Shown: positions 1-6,578 of the stretch, one piece after another
Numbering within the stretch: the stretch's first letter is position 1
Layout: each line of letters begins with the position of its first letter
Origin: JAPLDA01 sp043783155
Lineage (GTDB): Bacteria; Bacteroidota; Bacteroidia; AKYH767-A; 2013-40CM-41-45
Length of the DNA: 20,527 nucleotides
Direction of reading: 5' to 3'
Assembly: GCA_043783155.1 (NCBI GenBank)
Contig: JAYVZS010000138.1
Coordinates: 1 to 20,527 of the forward strand
The notes under the pieces: model-generated
What the model was told of the DNA's origin: nothing
Databases searched by the model: none
What the model saw: the letters and a program-made list of their open reading frames with translations, nothing else
Program-made: the position numbers and the translations under genes

Positions 1-1
1 G

Positions 2-1015
2 AATGCTGCAGGTTGTTACAGCACCACAACAGTATATGTAACTGTCGGTTCAGCTCCTTCCAGTACAATTTCCGGTACGCTCGCAATTTGCCAGGGCCAG
101 GCTACCTCGCTTTGTGCTCCTTCCGGTGGTGCGAATTATCTTTGGAATACAGGAGCAAGAGGTCGTTGCATAACAGTTACGTCTGCGGGAACCTATAGTG
201 TGACTGTCACAAATTCCGAAGGTTGTTCAAGTACATCCAGTGTTACGGTAACCTCGGGTGTTCCTCCGAGTTGTTTGATTTCAGGTGTCGCTTCCATTTG
301 TTCCGGACAATCAACAACGTTGAGTGTTCCTGCAGGAGCGGCAACTTACCATTGGAATACGGGATGCACTTCACGTTCTATTACAGTCAACCACGCTGGA
401 ACTTATAGTGTAACTGTTACCAACACGGCAGGATGTTGCTGTACTGGTACTATCTGCATATCTGAAGCTACACCTCCAAGAAGTGTTATTTCCGGAAGTA
501 CACATATCTGCCAGGGACAATCTTCATTACTTTGCGCGCCCTTCGGCTATGCAAGCTACCATTGGAACACAGGGTCTAACGCATGTTGTATTTCTGTTTC
601 CGTTTCGGGTACTTATATTGTGACCGTCACGAATTCAGCGGGATGTACATCAACAAGCAGTATTCGAGTAAGGGTAAGGACGAATTGCAACAACACTTGT
701 TCAGATGATGACAAGGTGAAAACGGATCAGGTTCAAAACCCGGGATTGATTGATGCGATCACTTATCCAAATCCATTTACTACAAGTACTACTATTGAAT
801 TCAGAAATCTGAATGAATCATCAGTTCATGGAATTGTTGAGATCTATTCATTAGACGGAAGAAAGATCGCAGAGTTATTCAATGGCAATGTGGATGCGAA
901 TTCAACCTACCAGGTGAAATGGGATGCGGGAGATCTTGCAGAAGGAACCTACATGTATCGAATTATATGCGGTGATGTGATTAACACAGGAAGAATTGTA
1001 CTGATGAAAGAATAA
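2..1015 (+). CDS. Secreted Ig-like repeat protein with T9SS sorting domain (5' truncated by window edge)
   Basis: The reading frame is open from base 2 to the TAA at 1013-1015, so the start lies outside the window. The visible 337 residues hold three consecutive 70-residue Ig-like modules. Each has an ISG...IC.GQ strand, a Y.WNTG core and a G.Y.VTVTN..GC end, plus Cys residues that may pair within a module. A short Asp/Lys linker follows, then an approximately 85-residue C-terminal domain with YPNPF, a central VEIYSLDGRKI and a final GRIVLMKE. That arrangement is characteristic of T9SS type A sorting domains, so the protein is probably exported through the Por machinery and anchored at or released from the cell surface. 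Its N-terminal, possibly catalytic, part is not visible, so the function is unknown; adhesion is an inference from the repeats. A strong terminator follows directly. Confidence 0.9.
   Translation, partial: NAAGCYSTTTVYVTVGSAPSSTISGTLAICQGQATSLCAPSGGANYLWNTGARGRCITVTSAGTYSVTVTNSEGCSSTSSVTVTSGVPPSCLISGVASICSGQSTTLSVPAGAATYHWNTGCTSRSITVNHAGTYSVTVTNTAGCCCTGTICISEATPPRSVISGSTHICQGQSSLLCAPFGYASYHWNTGSNACCISVSVSGTYIVTVTNSAGCTSTSSIRVRVRTNCNNTCSDDDKVKTDQVQNPGLIDAITYPNPFTTSTTIEFRNLNESSVHGIVEIYSLDGRKIAELFNGNVDANSTYQVKWDAGDLAEGTYMYRIICGDVINTGRIVLMKE
47..676 (+). repeat. Three in-frame Ig-like tandem repeats, 210-nt period
   Basis: Units run 47-256, 257-466 and 467-676, each exactly 70 codons. Conserved landmarks are ISG near residue 9, IC.GQ, WNTG and the closing VTVTN..GC. 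The protein pattern is better conserved than the DNA, which suggests older duplications kept by selection on the fold. At least one more unit probably lies upstream, because bases 2-46 encode the end of a similar module (NAGCYSTTTVYVTV). Confidence 0.85.
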
Positions 1016-1042
1016 TAAGACCTTAGTAAAACCAATTCGCTA

Positions 1043-1077
1043 AGAGGTTGCTTTTAATAAAGCAACCTCTTTTTTTT
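1043..1077 (+). terminator. Intrinsic terminator of the Ig-repeat gene
   Basis: A perfect 10-bp stem, AGAGGTTGCT (1043-1052) with AGCAACCTCT (1061-1070), has an 8-nt loop and is followed at once by seven T residues. It lies 27 bp past the stop codon, the classic rho-independent layout. Confidence 0.93.
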
Positions 1078-1174
1078 GAATCATTCCTTTGTGTTTTAAA
1101 GAATGTTTTTTCTTCGAAGAATTTTTTTTTGCTCTGAATCAGGTTCTGTGGTATAATGCTGATTTTTTAGGACA

Positions 1175-1202
1175 GGTTAAAAATAGAATTTCTATCTTAA
1201 CC
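1175..1202. repeat. Near-palindrome just upstream of IS3 OrfA remnant
   Basis: The outer arms GGTTAA (1175-1180) and TTAACC (1197-1202) pair, as do the inner arms ATAGAA and TTCTAT, giving an almost complete 28-bp dyad. It sits 17 bp before the degraded start of an IS3-type OrfA and just after TTTTTTAGGACA. It could therefore be part of the left end of the insertion sequence. It could also be an independent operator-like dyad. Confidence 0.45.
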
Positions 1203-1218
1203 CCAATAAAAAACCGCA

Positions 1219-1446
1219 ATAAAAAAATCAAGATTTAACGAAACACAGATTATTGACATTCTTCAAGAGCAAGAAGAGGGCATGAAAGTATCGGAGATCT
1301 GCCGCAAGCATGGCATCTCAGAGGAAATTTCATACTTGGAAAAAGAAGTACGGTTGACCTCAAAGTTCACAGAGAAATATCCACATAAGGAATTTTTTAA
1401 ACCAATTTTAGACGGCTTCTTAGAAAAAATCTTCTTCCTTTTTTGA
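1219..1446 (+). pseudogene. Remnant of IS3-family transposase OrfA
   Basis: From 1219 the frame encodes KKSRFNETQIIDILQEQ followed by EEGMKVSEICRKHGIS, the N-terminal helix-turn-helix of IS3-family OrfA proteins, which normally begin MKKSRF. Three kinds of decay are visible. The expected start codon is ATA (1219-1221). After the HTH the frame diverges: the usual FHTWKKKYG continues only in the next frame (from about 1327), so one base has been gained or lost. That alternate frame then meets a TGA. No OrfB (DDE domain) follows before 1477, so the element is truncated as well as frameshifted and should be inactive. The original frame reads on to TGA at 1444-1446 without recognisable sequence. 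Confidence 0.8.
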
Positions 1447-1476
1447 ATGAACATTCGATTTAATAACCGTTGTTAG

Positions 1477-2385
1477 TTAAAGCAGACAAGCTATTTCAGC
1501 ACCAAGCTTCGCGTTGTTTTTTATCAATGCAATGTTGGCACAAAGACTTTCTCCGCCTGTTTTTTCAGCAATGTACTTCAATAGAAATGGCGTAAGTTTT
1601 TTTCCAAATATATTTGTCTTTTCCGCTTCCTTTAAAGCATTCTGAATGTGTATTTCAATTTTATGATGTGGTACTTCAAACCCGAAAGGAACCGGATTCG
1701 CAATAAGCACAGAACCATTCAGACCCAACTCCCATTTTATCCGCAACAGGTGAGCGATCGCAGAAGGTTGATCCAAACGCAACGGAGAAGTGAATCCGCT
1801 TTCGCGTGAATAGAAACCCGGGAATTCATCCTGCCCGAATGTGACCACAGGAATCCCCTTTGTTTCGAGATACTCGAGTGTGAGACCGATATCAAGAATG
1901 GATTTTACGCCGGCTGAAATTACAGCGACAGAAGTTTGCGCCATTTCGGTGAGATCAGCGGAGATATCCATACTTACTTCAGCGCCCCGATGAACACCTC
2001 CGGTTCCACCCGTTACGAAAATCCTAATTCCAGCCATAGAAGCAATACGCATTGTTGCTGCGACTGTAGTTGCGCCGGGAAGTTGACGACTGATCACATA
2101 AGGTATATCTCGCAAACTTACCTTCCAAACCGGCTCCGCACTTCCAAGATATTCCAGCTGCTCGTTGTTTAAACCAATGCAAATCTTACCATCAAGTATA
2201 GCAATCGTTGCGGGAACAGCTCCATTCTCCCTGACAATATCTTCAACTTCTCTCGCTGTATTTACGTTTTGAGGATATGGCATTCCATGCGCAATGAGAG
2301 TCGACTCCATGGCAACAACAGGTTTTTCGTCTGCAATGGCTTTGCTGACTTCCGGTAAGATGTTTACTAAAGCACGATTGATCAT
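1477..2385 (-). CDS. psuG: Pseudouridine-5'-phosphate glycosidase
   Basis: Cleaves pseudouridine 5'-phosphate into uracil and ribose 5-phosphate, the second step of pseudouridine catabolism in the cytoplasm. The 302-residue product matches the usual family length (about 300). Visible family blocks are AMESTLIAHGMPYPQN (Glu27), the GKICIGL strand, KVSLRDIPYV (Lys88), FVTGGTGGVHRGAE, DISADL (Asp144), SAGVKSILDIGLTLEYLET (Lys161), PGFYSRESG and a late Asn285. By position these correspond to the Glu, two Lys, Asp and Asn of the active site described for E. coli PsuG; the correspondence is from memory, not an alignment. It starts 7 bp after the psuK stop and must be cotranscribed with it. Older annotations call this family indigoidine synthase A-like. 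Confidence 0.95.
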   Translation of the reverse strand: MINRALVNILPEVSKAIADEKPVVAMESTLIAHGMPYPQNVNTAREVEDIVRENGAVPATIAILDGKICIGLNNEQLEYLGSAEPVWKVSLRDIPYVISRQLPGATTVAATMRIASMAGIRIFVTGGTGGVHRGAEVSMDISADLTEMAQTSVAVISAGVKSILDIGLTLEYLETKGIPVVTFGQDEFPGFYSRESGFTSPLRLDQPSAIAHLLRIKWELGLNGSVLIANPVPFGFEVPHHKIEIHIQNALKEAEKTNIFGKKLTPFLLKYIAEKTGGESLCANIALIKNNAKLGAEIACLL

Positions 2386-2392
2386 ATATCTA

Positions 2393-3316
2393 TTAATAAT
2401 TTACAATTGTCTTTTCAAGAAGATCGGCATTCAGATTTTTATACACGGTTCCTTTTACCTTTAAAATAATAGAAGCCATTGCATGTCCATACCGTAAACA
2501 ATCAGCGGAATTTTTTTTCAACAGCCAGCCATGTATCCATCCGGCCAGGGCAGCATCACCCGCTCCTGTGGTATCGGCCACTTTTACAGTTGGTGCAGAA
2601 AGTTCATACATACTCATAGCTGAATAGAACCTTGATCCTGCCTTTCCATTTTTAATCCACACATTTTGTACACCTCTTTGAAGTAATTCCCCGATCAACT
2701 CCTCCTCACTTTTTTCCAATTGTGTACTATTTAATGCAACAAGTTCATCCTGGTTTGGAGTGACTAACAAAATATTCTGAAGATTCACATTCATCAATCG
2801 CTTTGCTTTGGGAACAGATACCGGTTCAATGATGCAAGGTATCTTTTCTTTCCTGCTGAATTCAATAATCCAATCTAATGAATCACAACTAAGATTACAT
2901 TCCACCAAAAGCACCGATGCAGACTGAAGCAACGAAATTTTTTCCGAGAGAAAGGAAGGTGTAATTTCTGATTCAAGTTCAGAAGCTGCAGCACCAATAA
3001 ATAACTCTCCGGTTGGAGAAAGCAAAGCTGCAAATCTTCCCGTTGGCAAATTGTTTTTCAAAGAATGAGAAATACTGATTCCAGAGAGTGTGCATTGCTC
3101 CATCAGCCATTGTCCATCGGTATCCAAACCAAAATGAGAAATCAATTCTACCGCGTGGCCGAGCAAAGCGAGATGATATGCTATGTTCCTGGCTACTCCT
3201 CCAGCAGAATGGTAATAGGTTGCAGGATTGGAGGTTCCCTGCAGCGGATTTTCAAGTAGCGAAAAACTTTCATCAATCAAGGCAGCGCCAACACAAACAA
3301 CAGGTTTATTTCCCAT
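2393..3316 (-). CDS. psuK: Pseudouridine kinase (PfkB family)
   Basis: A PfkB/ribokinase-fold sugar kinase of 307 residues, predicted to phosphorylate pseudouridine at the 5' position using ATP. The first PfkB signature is visible as SAGGVARNIAYHLALLG (about residues 38-53). The second is DTTGAGDAALAGWIHG (about 248-263), with catalytic base Asp254 and the GAGD anion hole. The substrate assignment rests on context: psuG follows 7 bp downstream on the same strand, the usual psuK-psuG pairing. Without that neighbour it could only be called a PfkB-family carbohydrate kinase. An 81-bp gap separates it from the upstream 2H phosphoesterase on the same strand, so the two may share a transcript. No convincing TAnnTTTG promoter is seen in the gap. 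Confidence 0.9.
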   Translation of the reverse strand: MGNKPVVCVGAALIDESFSLLENPLQGTSNPATYYHSAGGVARNIAYHLALLGHAVELISHFGLDTDGQWLMEQCTLSGISISHSLKNNLPTGRFAALLSPTGELFIGAAASELESEITPSFLSEKISLLQSASVLLVECNLSCDSLDWIIEFSRKEKIPCIIEPVSVPKAKRLMNVNLQNILLVTPNQDELVALNSTQLEKSEEELIGELLQRGVQNVWIKNGKAGSRFYSAMSMYELSAPTVKVADTTGAGDAALAGWIHGWLLKKNSADCLRYGHAMASIILKVKGTVYKNLNADLLEKTIVNY

Positions 3317-3397
3317 GAGCTAAAAGTAAATAATTTATAAAGGAGAAAGTGAACTGACTAGTTCTTAGTTCATCGTTCTTAATAAAACTCATGAGGT

Positions 3398-3961
3398 TCA
3401 GTTTTGGCTTCTGAAATTAAATTCACTTAGCACTTCCCACTGACGAAAGTTATGTTTCAACAGATATGCCCGGCTAACATGGAAGTTGACATTGAAAGAT
3501 ATGTCCTTATATATGGCCCATGCTTTGCGAAAATCTTCTGAAGATAAATCACGGTAAGCGATTGTGACGTGAGGATGAAATGAAAGCGGAGTTTCGCTGG
3601 TGGGAAATCTTAGTTCTTCACGCAATTTAATCATCAGTTTATCGCGCAATTCCATGAGATGATTTGTCTCTTCAACATGAATAAAGATTACTTTATTTGT
3701 TCCTTTATCAAAGCAACCATATCCTTTTAAAGATATTTCAAAAGATTCTACTGCCTCGAAGAAATTTTGAAGACTCAAATGCATTTCCACTTCTGACACA
3801 GGTGATCTTTTAAACGGATTTTGAATTGTAATGTGGGGAAGTACTTTTAATGCATATTGGCAATTGTATTCACTGGCAAAATTATTTTTGATGACAGAAA
3901 TTTTTTTCGACAATTCAACCGGAGGTAATAGCGCGATAAAATAAAGTCGTTTATCATCCAT
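3398..3961 (-). CDS. 2H phosphoesterase (2'-5' RNA ligase-like) family protein
   Basis: A 187-residue protein with the two HxT motifs that define the 2H superfamily: LPHITIQNPF (His43-x-Thr45) and FHPHVTIAYR (His131-x-Thr133). The N-terminal strand RLYFIALLPP and a middle strand VIFIHVEET also fit the fold. Family members hydrolyse 2',3'-cyclic or 2'-5' phosphodiester bonds in RNA fragments or nucleotides; the exact substrate here is unknown. Its start codon overlaps the end of helical protein A by 8 bp (ATGGATGA), so translation is probably coupled to that gene. Downstream on the same strand lie psuK and psuG, which also act on RNA breakdown products. Confidence 0.85.
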   Translation of the reverse strand: MDDKRLYFIALLPPVELSKKISVIKNNFASEYNCQYALKVLPHITIQNPFKRSPVSEVEMHLSLQNFFEAVESFEISLKGYGCFDKGTNKVIFIHVEETNHLMELRDKLMIKLREELRFPTSETPLSFHPHVTIAYRDLSSEDFRKAWAIYKDISFNVNFHVSRAYLLKHNFRQWEVLSEFNFRSQN

Positions 3962-5504
3962 TCATTAAAGGAGCATTTTTTTCTTTTTCTCTCTGTATTG
4001 ATTTCTTTAGATTATATGGACGATTTTCCACTTTGCTTATGAACCATTCCTGAAAGATCAACATTTCAGGACTTTTAATTTTCCAGCGGTATTCCTGATC
4101 AACCGATTCAAGCAAATCGAAATTGTTTTGTTGATTTTTATAACATTTTTTGAAATCATAACCATGCTGCATCAGTTGTAAAAGAATATCCTTGATAACG
4201 ATGTCTCGTTTCCGGACATGCTTTGTTTCCATCGTCCGTATAATATGCCTGTCTAACTTTTCGATTTCACGATCTGCTTTTTCAAAGTTTTCCAATTCAA
4301 TCCAATTCATACAAGAAAGAATTCGAACACCAATATTCCATCCTTCTTTGTCTTTTTCAATTTCCTTTACTTCTTTCAGTAATTCAATTGACGCTTCAAA
4401 ATCTCGATTTAAGGTTTTTACACAGGCAAGTAAATATGCTCTCTTGCTATATAAAAAAGGAGTATTTGATGTGCGGGAAGCATGATACAATTCTTCGATT
4501 AATTTTTCTGATTGAACTATTTGAGATGAAAAAAATAATGCATGGAATCTTAGTTCTTTTGCAACTGCATTGTTAACACTACTATTTCCTGAATAAGAAA
4601 TCGCTTCATGAAAATTAGATTCAGAACTACTAAAATTATACATGAGAAGTTCATTATTTCCAAAATTCAATAAAGTATTTCCCAATGTGTAATTTGTATA
4701 AACTGATGGACTATTTCTAACTAAAATCACTAATTTGGACAGAATATTTTGCGCAGAAAGCAAATCATTTACATTTTGATATTTCTCTGTTTGAAGCAAA
4801 AAATAATAGTACCCAATAGTTGGTGATTTGGTTGATTCATAATCACTCTGAAGAAGGACTAGTGAACTCTCTAATTCTATTTGATATTCAATATTTGACG
4901 CTGAAAAATTGATTTTAGCGGTTAGGTTATAAAATATTTCCCGCGCTCTAATTAGTTTATCACGAATAAGGGTATAAAACTCAATTTCATTTTTAAGCTT
5001 ACCATTACGTTCGATTCCGAATCTAAAATTGCGATAACGTTGCTTTATATCCAAAGCGGCTAACAGGCTATCATAAATTTCATATTCCTTTGTTTTTTTT
5101 ATTATTTTATTTAAGAAATTTTCCAATTCATCATTCATTCCTCTGTAAAACATTATTTCGCTTTGCAATAATTTTTTCCTGATTTCAAAAACCGTTTGAT
5201 TTCTTTTTCCATAGTGGTTAGGTATCATTAGATTACTGTCAAAGATTAAGACTTCTCGGATTTTTTCTTTCAAACGATTTACCAATTTGTTAAACGCATG
5301 ATAATTATTTTTACCATACAATATTTCCTGTATTTCATTTGATGTGTATTTTTTTCCCTTCAATAAAAGTTTTACCAACCGGATGCTCTTTAGCGCTTCC
5401 TCAGATGATTCCTTTCTGTAAGCATTCAAAAAAGTAATCAGCGAACTGACTTCTTTTTTCTTTAATTTTAATAATGTGTTTCGTAACGCGGTTAAACCAT
5501 CCAT
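3954..5504 (-). CDS. Large alpha-helical (TPR-like) protein A, unknown function
   Basis: A 516-residue, Lys/Glu/Leu-rich cytoplasmic protein without a signal peptide or membrane segment. I do not recognise a named family. The sequence is almost wholly helical. The N-terminal ~100 residues (MDGLTALRNTLLKLKKKEV, then a LYGKNNYHAFNKLVNRLKEK block) look like a small helical, possibly winged-helix-like domain. The middle and C-terminal parts have helix pairs resembling tetratricopeptide repeats, such as FLYSKRAYLLACVKTLNRDF. Residues 471-498 form a strongly conserved block (RWKIKSPE ... SKVENRPYN). It is clearly paralogous to protein B (6579-8144): about half the residues agree by eye along the whole length. 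It diverges from the HTH gene at 5669 and overlaps the 2H phosphoesterase start by 8 bp. The TPR reading is an inference and the function is unknown. Confidence 0.85.
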   Translation of the reverse strand: MDGLTALRNTLLKLKKKEVSSLITFLNAYRKESSEEALKSIRLVKLLLKGKKYTSNEIQEILYGKNNYHAFNKLVNRLKEKIREVLIFDSNLMIPNHYGKRNQTVFEIRKKLLQSEIMFYRGMNDELENFLNKIIKKTKEYEIYDSLLAALDIKQRYRNFRFGIERNGKLKNEIEFYTLIRDKLIRAREIFYNLTAKINFSASNIEYQIELESSLVLLQSDYESTKSPTIGYYYFLLQTEKYQNVNDLLSAQNILSKLVILVRNSPSVYTNYTLGNTLLNFGNNELLMYNFSSSESNFHEAISYSGNSSVNNAVAKELRFHALFFSSQIVQSEKLIEELYHASRTSNTPFLYSKRAYLLACVKTLNRDFEASIELLKEVKEIEKDKEGWNIGVRILSCMNWIELENFEKADREIEKLDRHIIRTMETKHVRKRDIVIKDILLQLMQHGYDFKKCYKNQQNNFDLLESVDQEYRWKIKSPEMLIFQEWFISKVENRPYNLKKSIQREKEKNAPLMNG

Positions 5505-5722
5505 ATACCTTCAAATTTTTGGTTAAATTAAACGATGTCGAATTAAATAGCAATTATTTCCAAAATATATCATTTTTTATTAAAAAAAGCAAAAAAATAG
5601 GAAACTGATAAATAATCTTCTACCATTTTAATGTCTTTTGATGTTTCATTTTTGCTTTTTAAACGGTCATGCTGAATGTAATTTTGATCCACATAAACAT
5701 CAAACATTTAAATCCTTTTACA

Positions 5723-6001
5723 ATGGCTGATATAAAAAACTCCCTTTTCCCTGTTCACGAAAAGCAACTGAAAGATGTCGGAATCATTCTCAGAGAACTT
5801 CGTCTTAAGAAAGGATATTCCTCGGCCGAAAATTTCAGCTACGATTTTGAACTGAACAGAACGAATTACTGGCGTTGGGAAAACGGGCAGAACATTACCC
5901 TTAAAAGCATGTTCAGAATTTGCGAAATACATGAGATTAGCTTAAGGAATTTCTTTGAACTAATTGAAAACAGGAATGCAAAAAGAGAAAAGTCGTTTTA
6001 G
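5723..6001 (+). CDS. Small XRE-type helix-turn-helix regulator
   Basis: A 92-residue protein. IILRELRLKKGYSSAENFSY (residues 21-40) supplies the first helices. LNRTNYWRWENGQNITLKSM forms the recognition helix and following turn, with the WxxENG signature of Cro/C1-type DNA-binding domains. A final helix, LRNFFELIE, completes the five-helix fold. I prefer the ATG at 5723 (MADIKNSLFP) because the upstream in-frame ATG at 5669 adds 18 hydrophobic residues unlike the family. No Shine-Dalgarno settles the choice. It diverges from helical protein A across about 165-220 bp of A/T-rich DNA, so it may control that promoter and its own. No effector domain is present. It probably binds DNA as a dimer; target and signal are unknown. 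Confidence 0.85.
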   Translation: MADIKNSLFPVHEKQLKDVGIILRELRLKKGYSSAENFSYDFELNRTNYWRWENGQNITLKSMFRICEIHEISLRNFFELIENRNAKREKSF

Positions 6002-6133
6002 AATAGATAATAACAGGTTACTTTTTTTAACCAAATTCAATAGCTTTTTTGTTAGGAGCAATCTCAAAAATAATCATCAAACTTTCATTAGATCAAATAT
6101 TTCTTGCAAAGGCGAATAGAAACTGAGATTGTT

Positions 6134-6153
6134 GAGTTTAGCTTCGTAAACTC
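6134..6153. repeat. Short perfect hairpin
   Basis: GAGTTTA (6134-6140) and TAAACTC (6147-6153) form a perfect 7-bp stem closed by GCTTCG. The plus-strand continuation is ATTCTTT, only weakly T-rich, so it is at best a poor terminator for the HTH gene 130 bp upstream. Confidence 0.35.
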
Positions 6154-6186
6154 ATTCTTTGATTCATCTTGCTTTAATTCTTAATA

Positions 6187-6270
6187 TCTCATTCACAACC
6201 GCAGGTGTACTGCAATTAAATTGTTCAGGAGTTGAAAAGATTCAAAAATAACCTGCGGCTGTGAACGAGA
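6187..6270. repeat. 20-bp inverted repeat, 44-nt spacer; possible structured RNA
   Basis: The left arm is 6187-6206 (TCTCATTCACAACCGCAGGT) and the right arm 6251-6270. The reverse complement of the right arm differs from the left at only two positions. In a plus-strand RNA both would be A.C mismatches. In a minus-strand RNA both become G.U wobble pairs, so the stem would be fully paired. The arms extend partly outward (AATAT/ATATT). No T-tract follows on the minus side, so it is not a simple terminator. It lies 3' of helical protein B in that gene's direction. Confidence 0.6.
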
Positions 6271-6578
6271 ATATGTGGAGATGTATAAGTATTCGATTCT
6301 GATGCTTCATCAATATGGCAATCGAATAAATTCCCTGGTAGGTGAAAGGGATGATATTCTAACGAAAGTCGTTTTGATTTCATGGCATCAAAATTCAGCC
6401 ATATTCATACAAAACACAACCTCATAAAAGCAGGTTCTTTTATGCTGTTACATATATGCGGAGAAAAGATTTTTGACTTATTGACGTAACCCTAGCCTCT
6501 TCTGTGGAGAGTGGTGTGGTGAGATATCTAAAGCTGTTTCAGAGGATTAATATTTTTTGCAAGGCAATGGCAAAAAAA

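Larger units (their letters stand above)
6002..6578. other. 577-bp gene-poor region between HTH gene and helical protein B
   Basis: No convincing protein gene is seen. The stretch contains a 20-bp inverted repeat (6187-6270), a perfect 7-bp hairpin GAGTTTA/TAAACTC with loop GCTTCG (6134-6153), and a wider 7-bp dyad ATTCGAT/ATCGAAT (6291-6297 with 6321-6327). A 48-codon plus-strand frame (6281-6427) has no support. Being downstream of both flanking genes (HTH on plus, protein B on minus), it is where 3' ends, a structured RNA or a mobile-element scar could lie. Confidence 0.5.

Noticed and set aside
3350..3372. TGAACT/AGTTCA hairpin between the 2H gene and psuK
   Set aside because: A 6-bp A/T-rich stem without a clean T-tract on the minus strand; too weak to call a terminator.
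5669..5722. Upstream start for the HTH gene giving a hydrophobic leader
   Set aside because: It would put a hydrophobic tail on a DNA-binding protein. The ATG at 5723 gives a normal family N-terminus, though the longer form cannot be excluded.
6016..6032. GGTTA-CTTTTTTT-TAACC after the HTH gene
   Set aside because: The T-run is in the loop rather than after the stem, so it does not fit an intrinsic terminator.
6281..6427. 48-codon plus-strand frame (MYKYSILMLHQYGNR...)
   Set aside because: The RDDILTKVVLISW stretch faintly recalls a sigma-70 region 2, but it is too short, starts just after the inverted repeat, has no promoter and matches nothing clearly.
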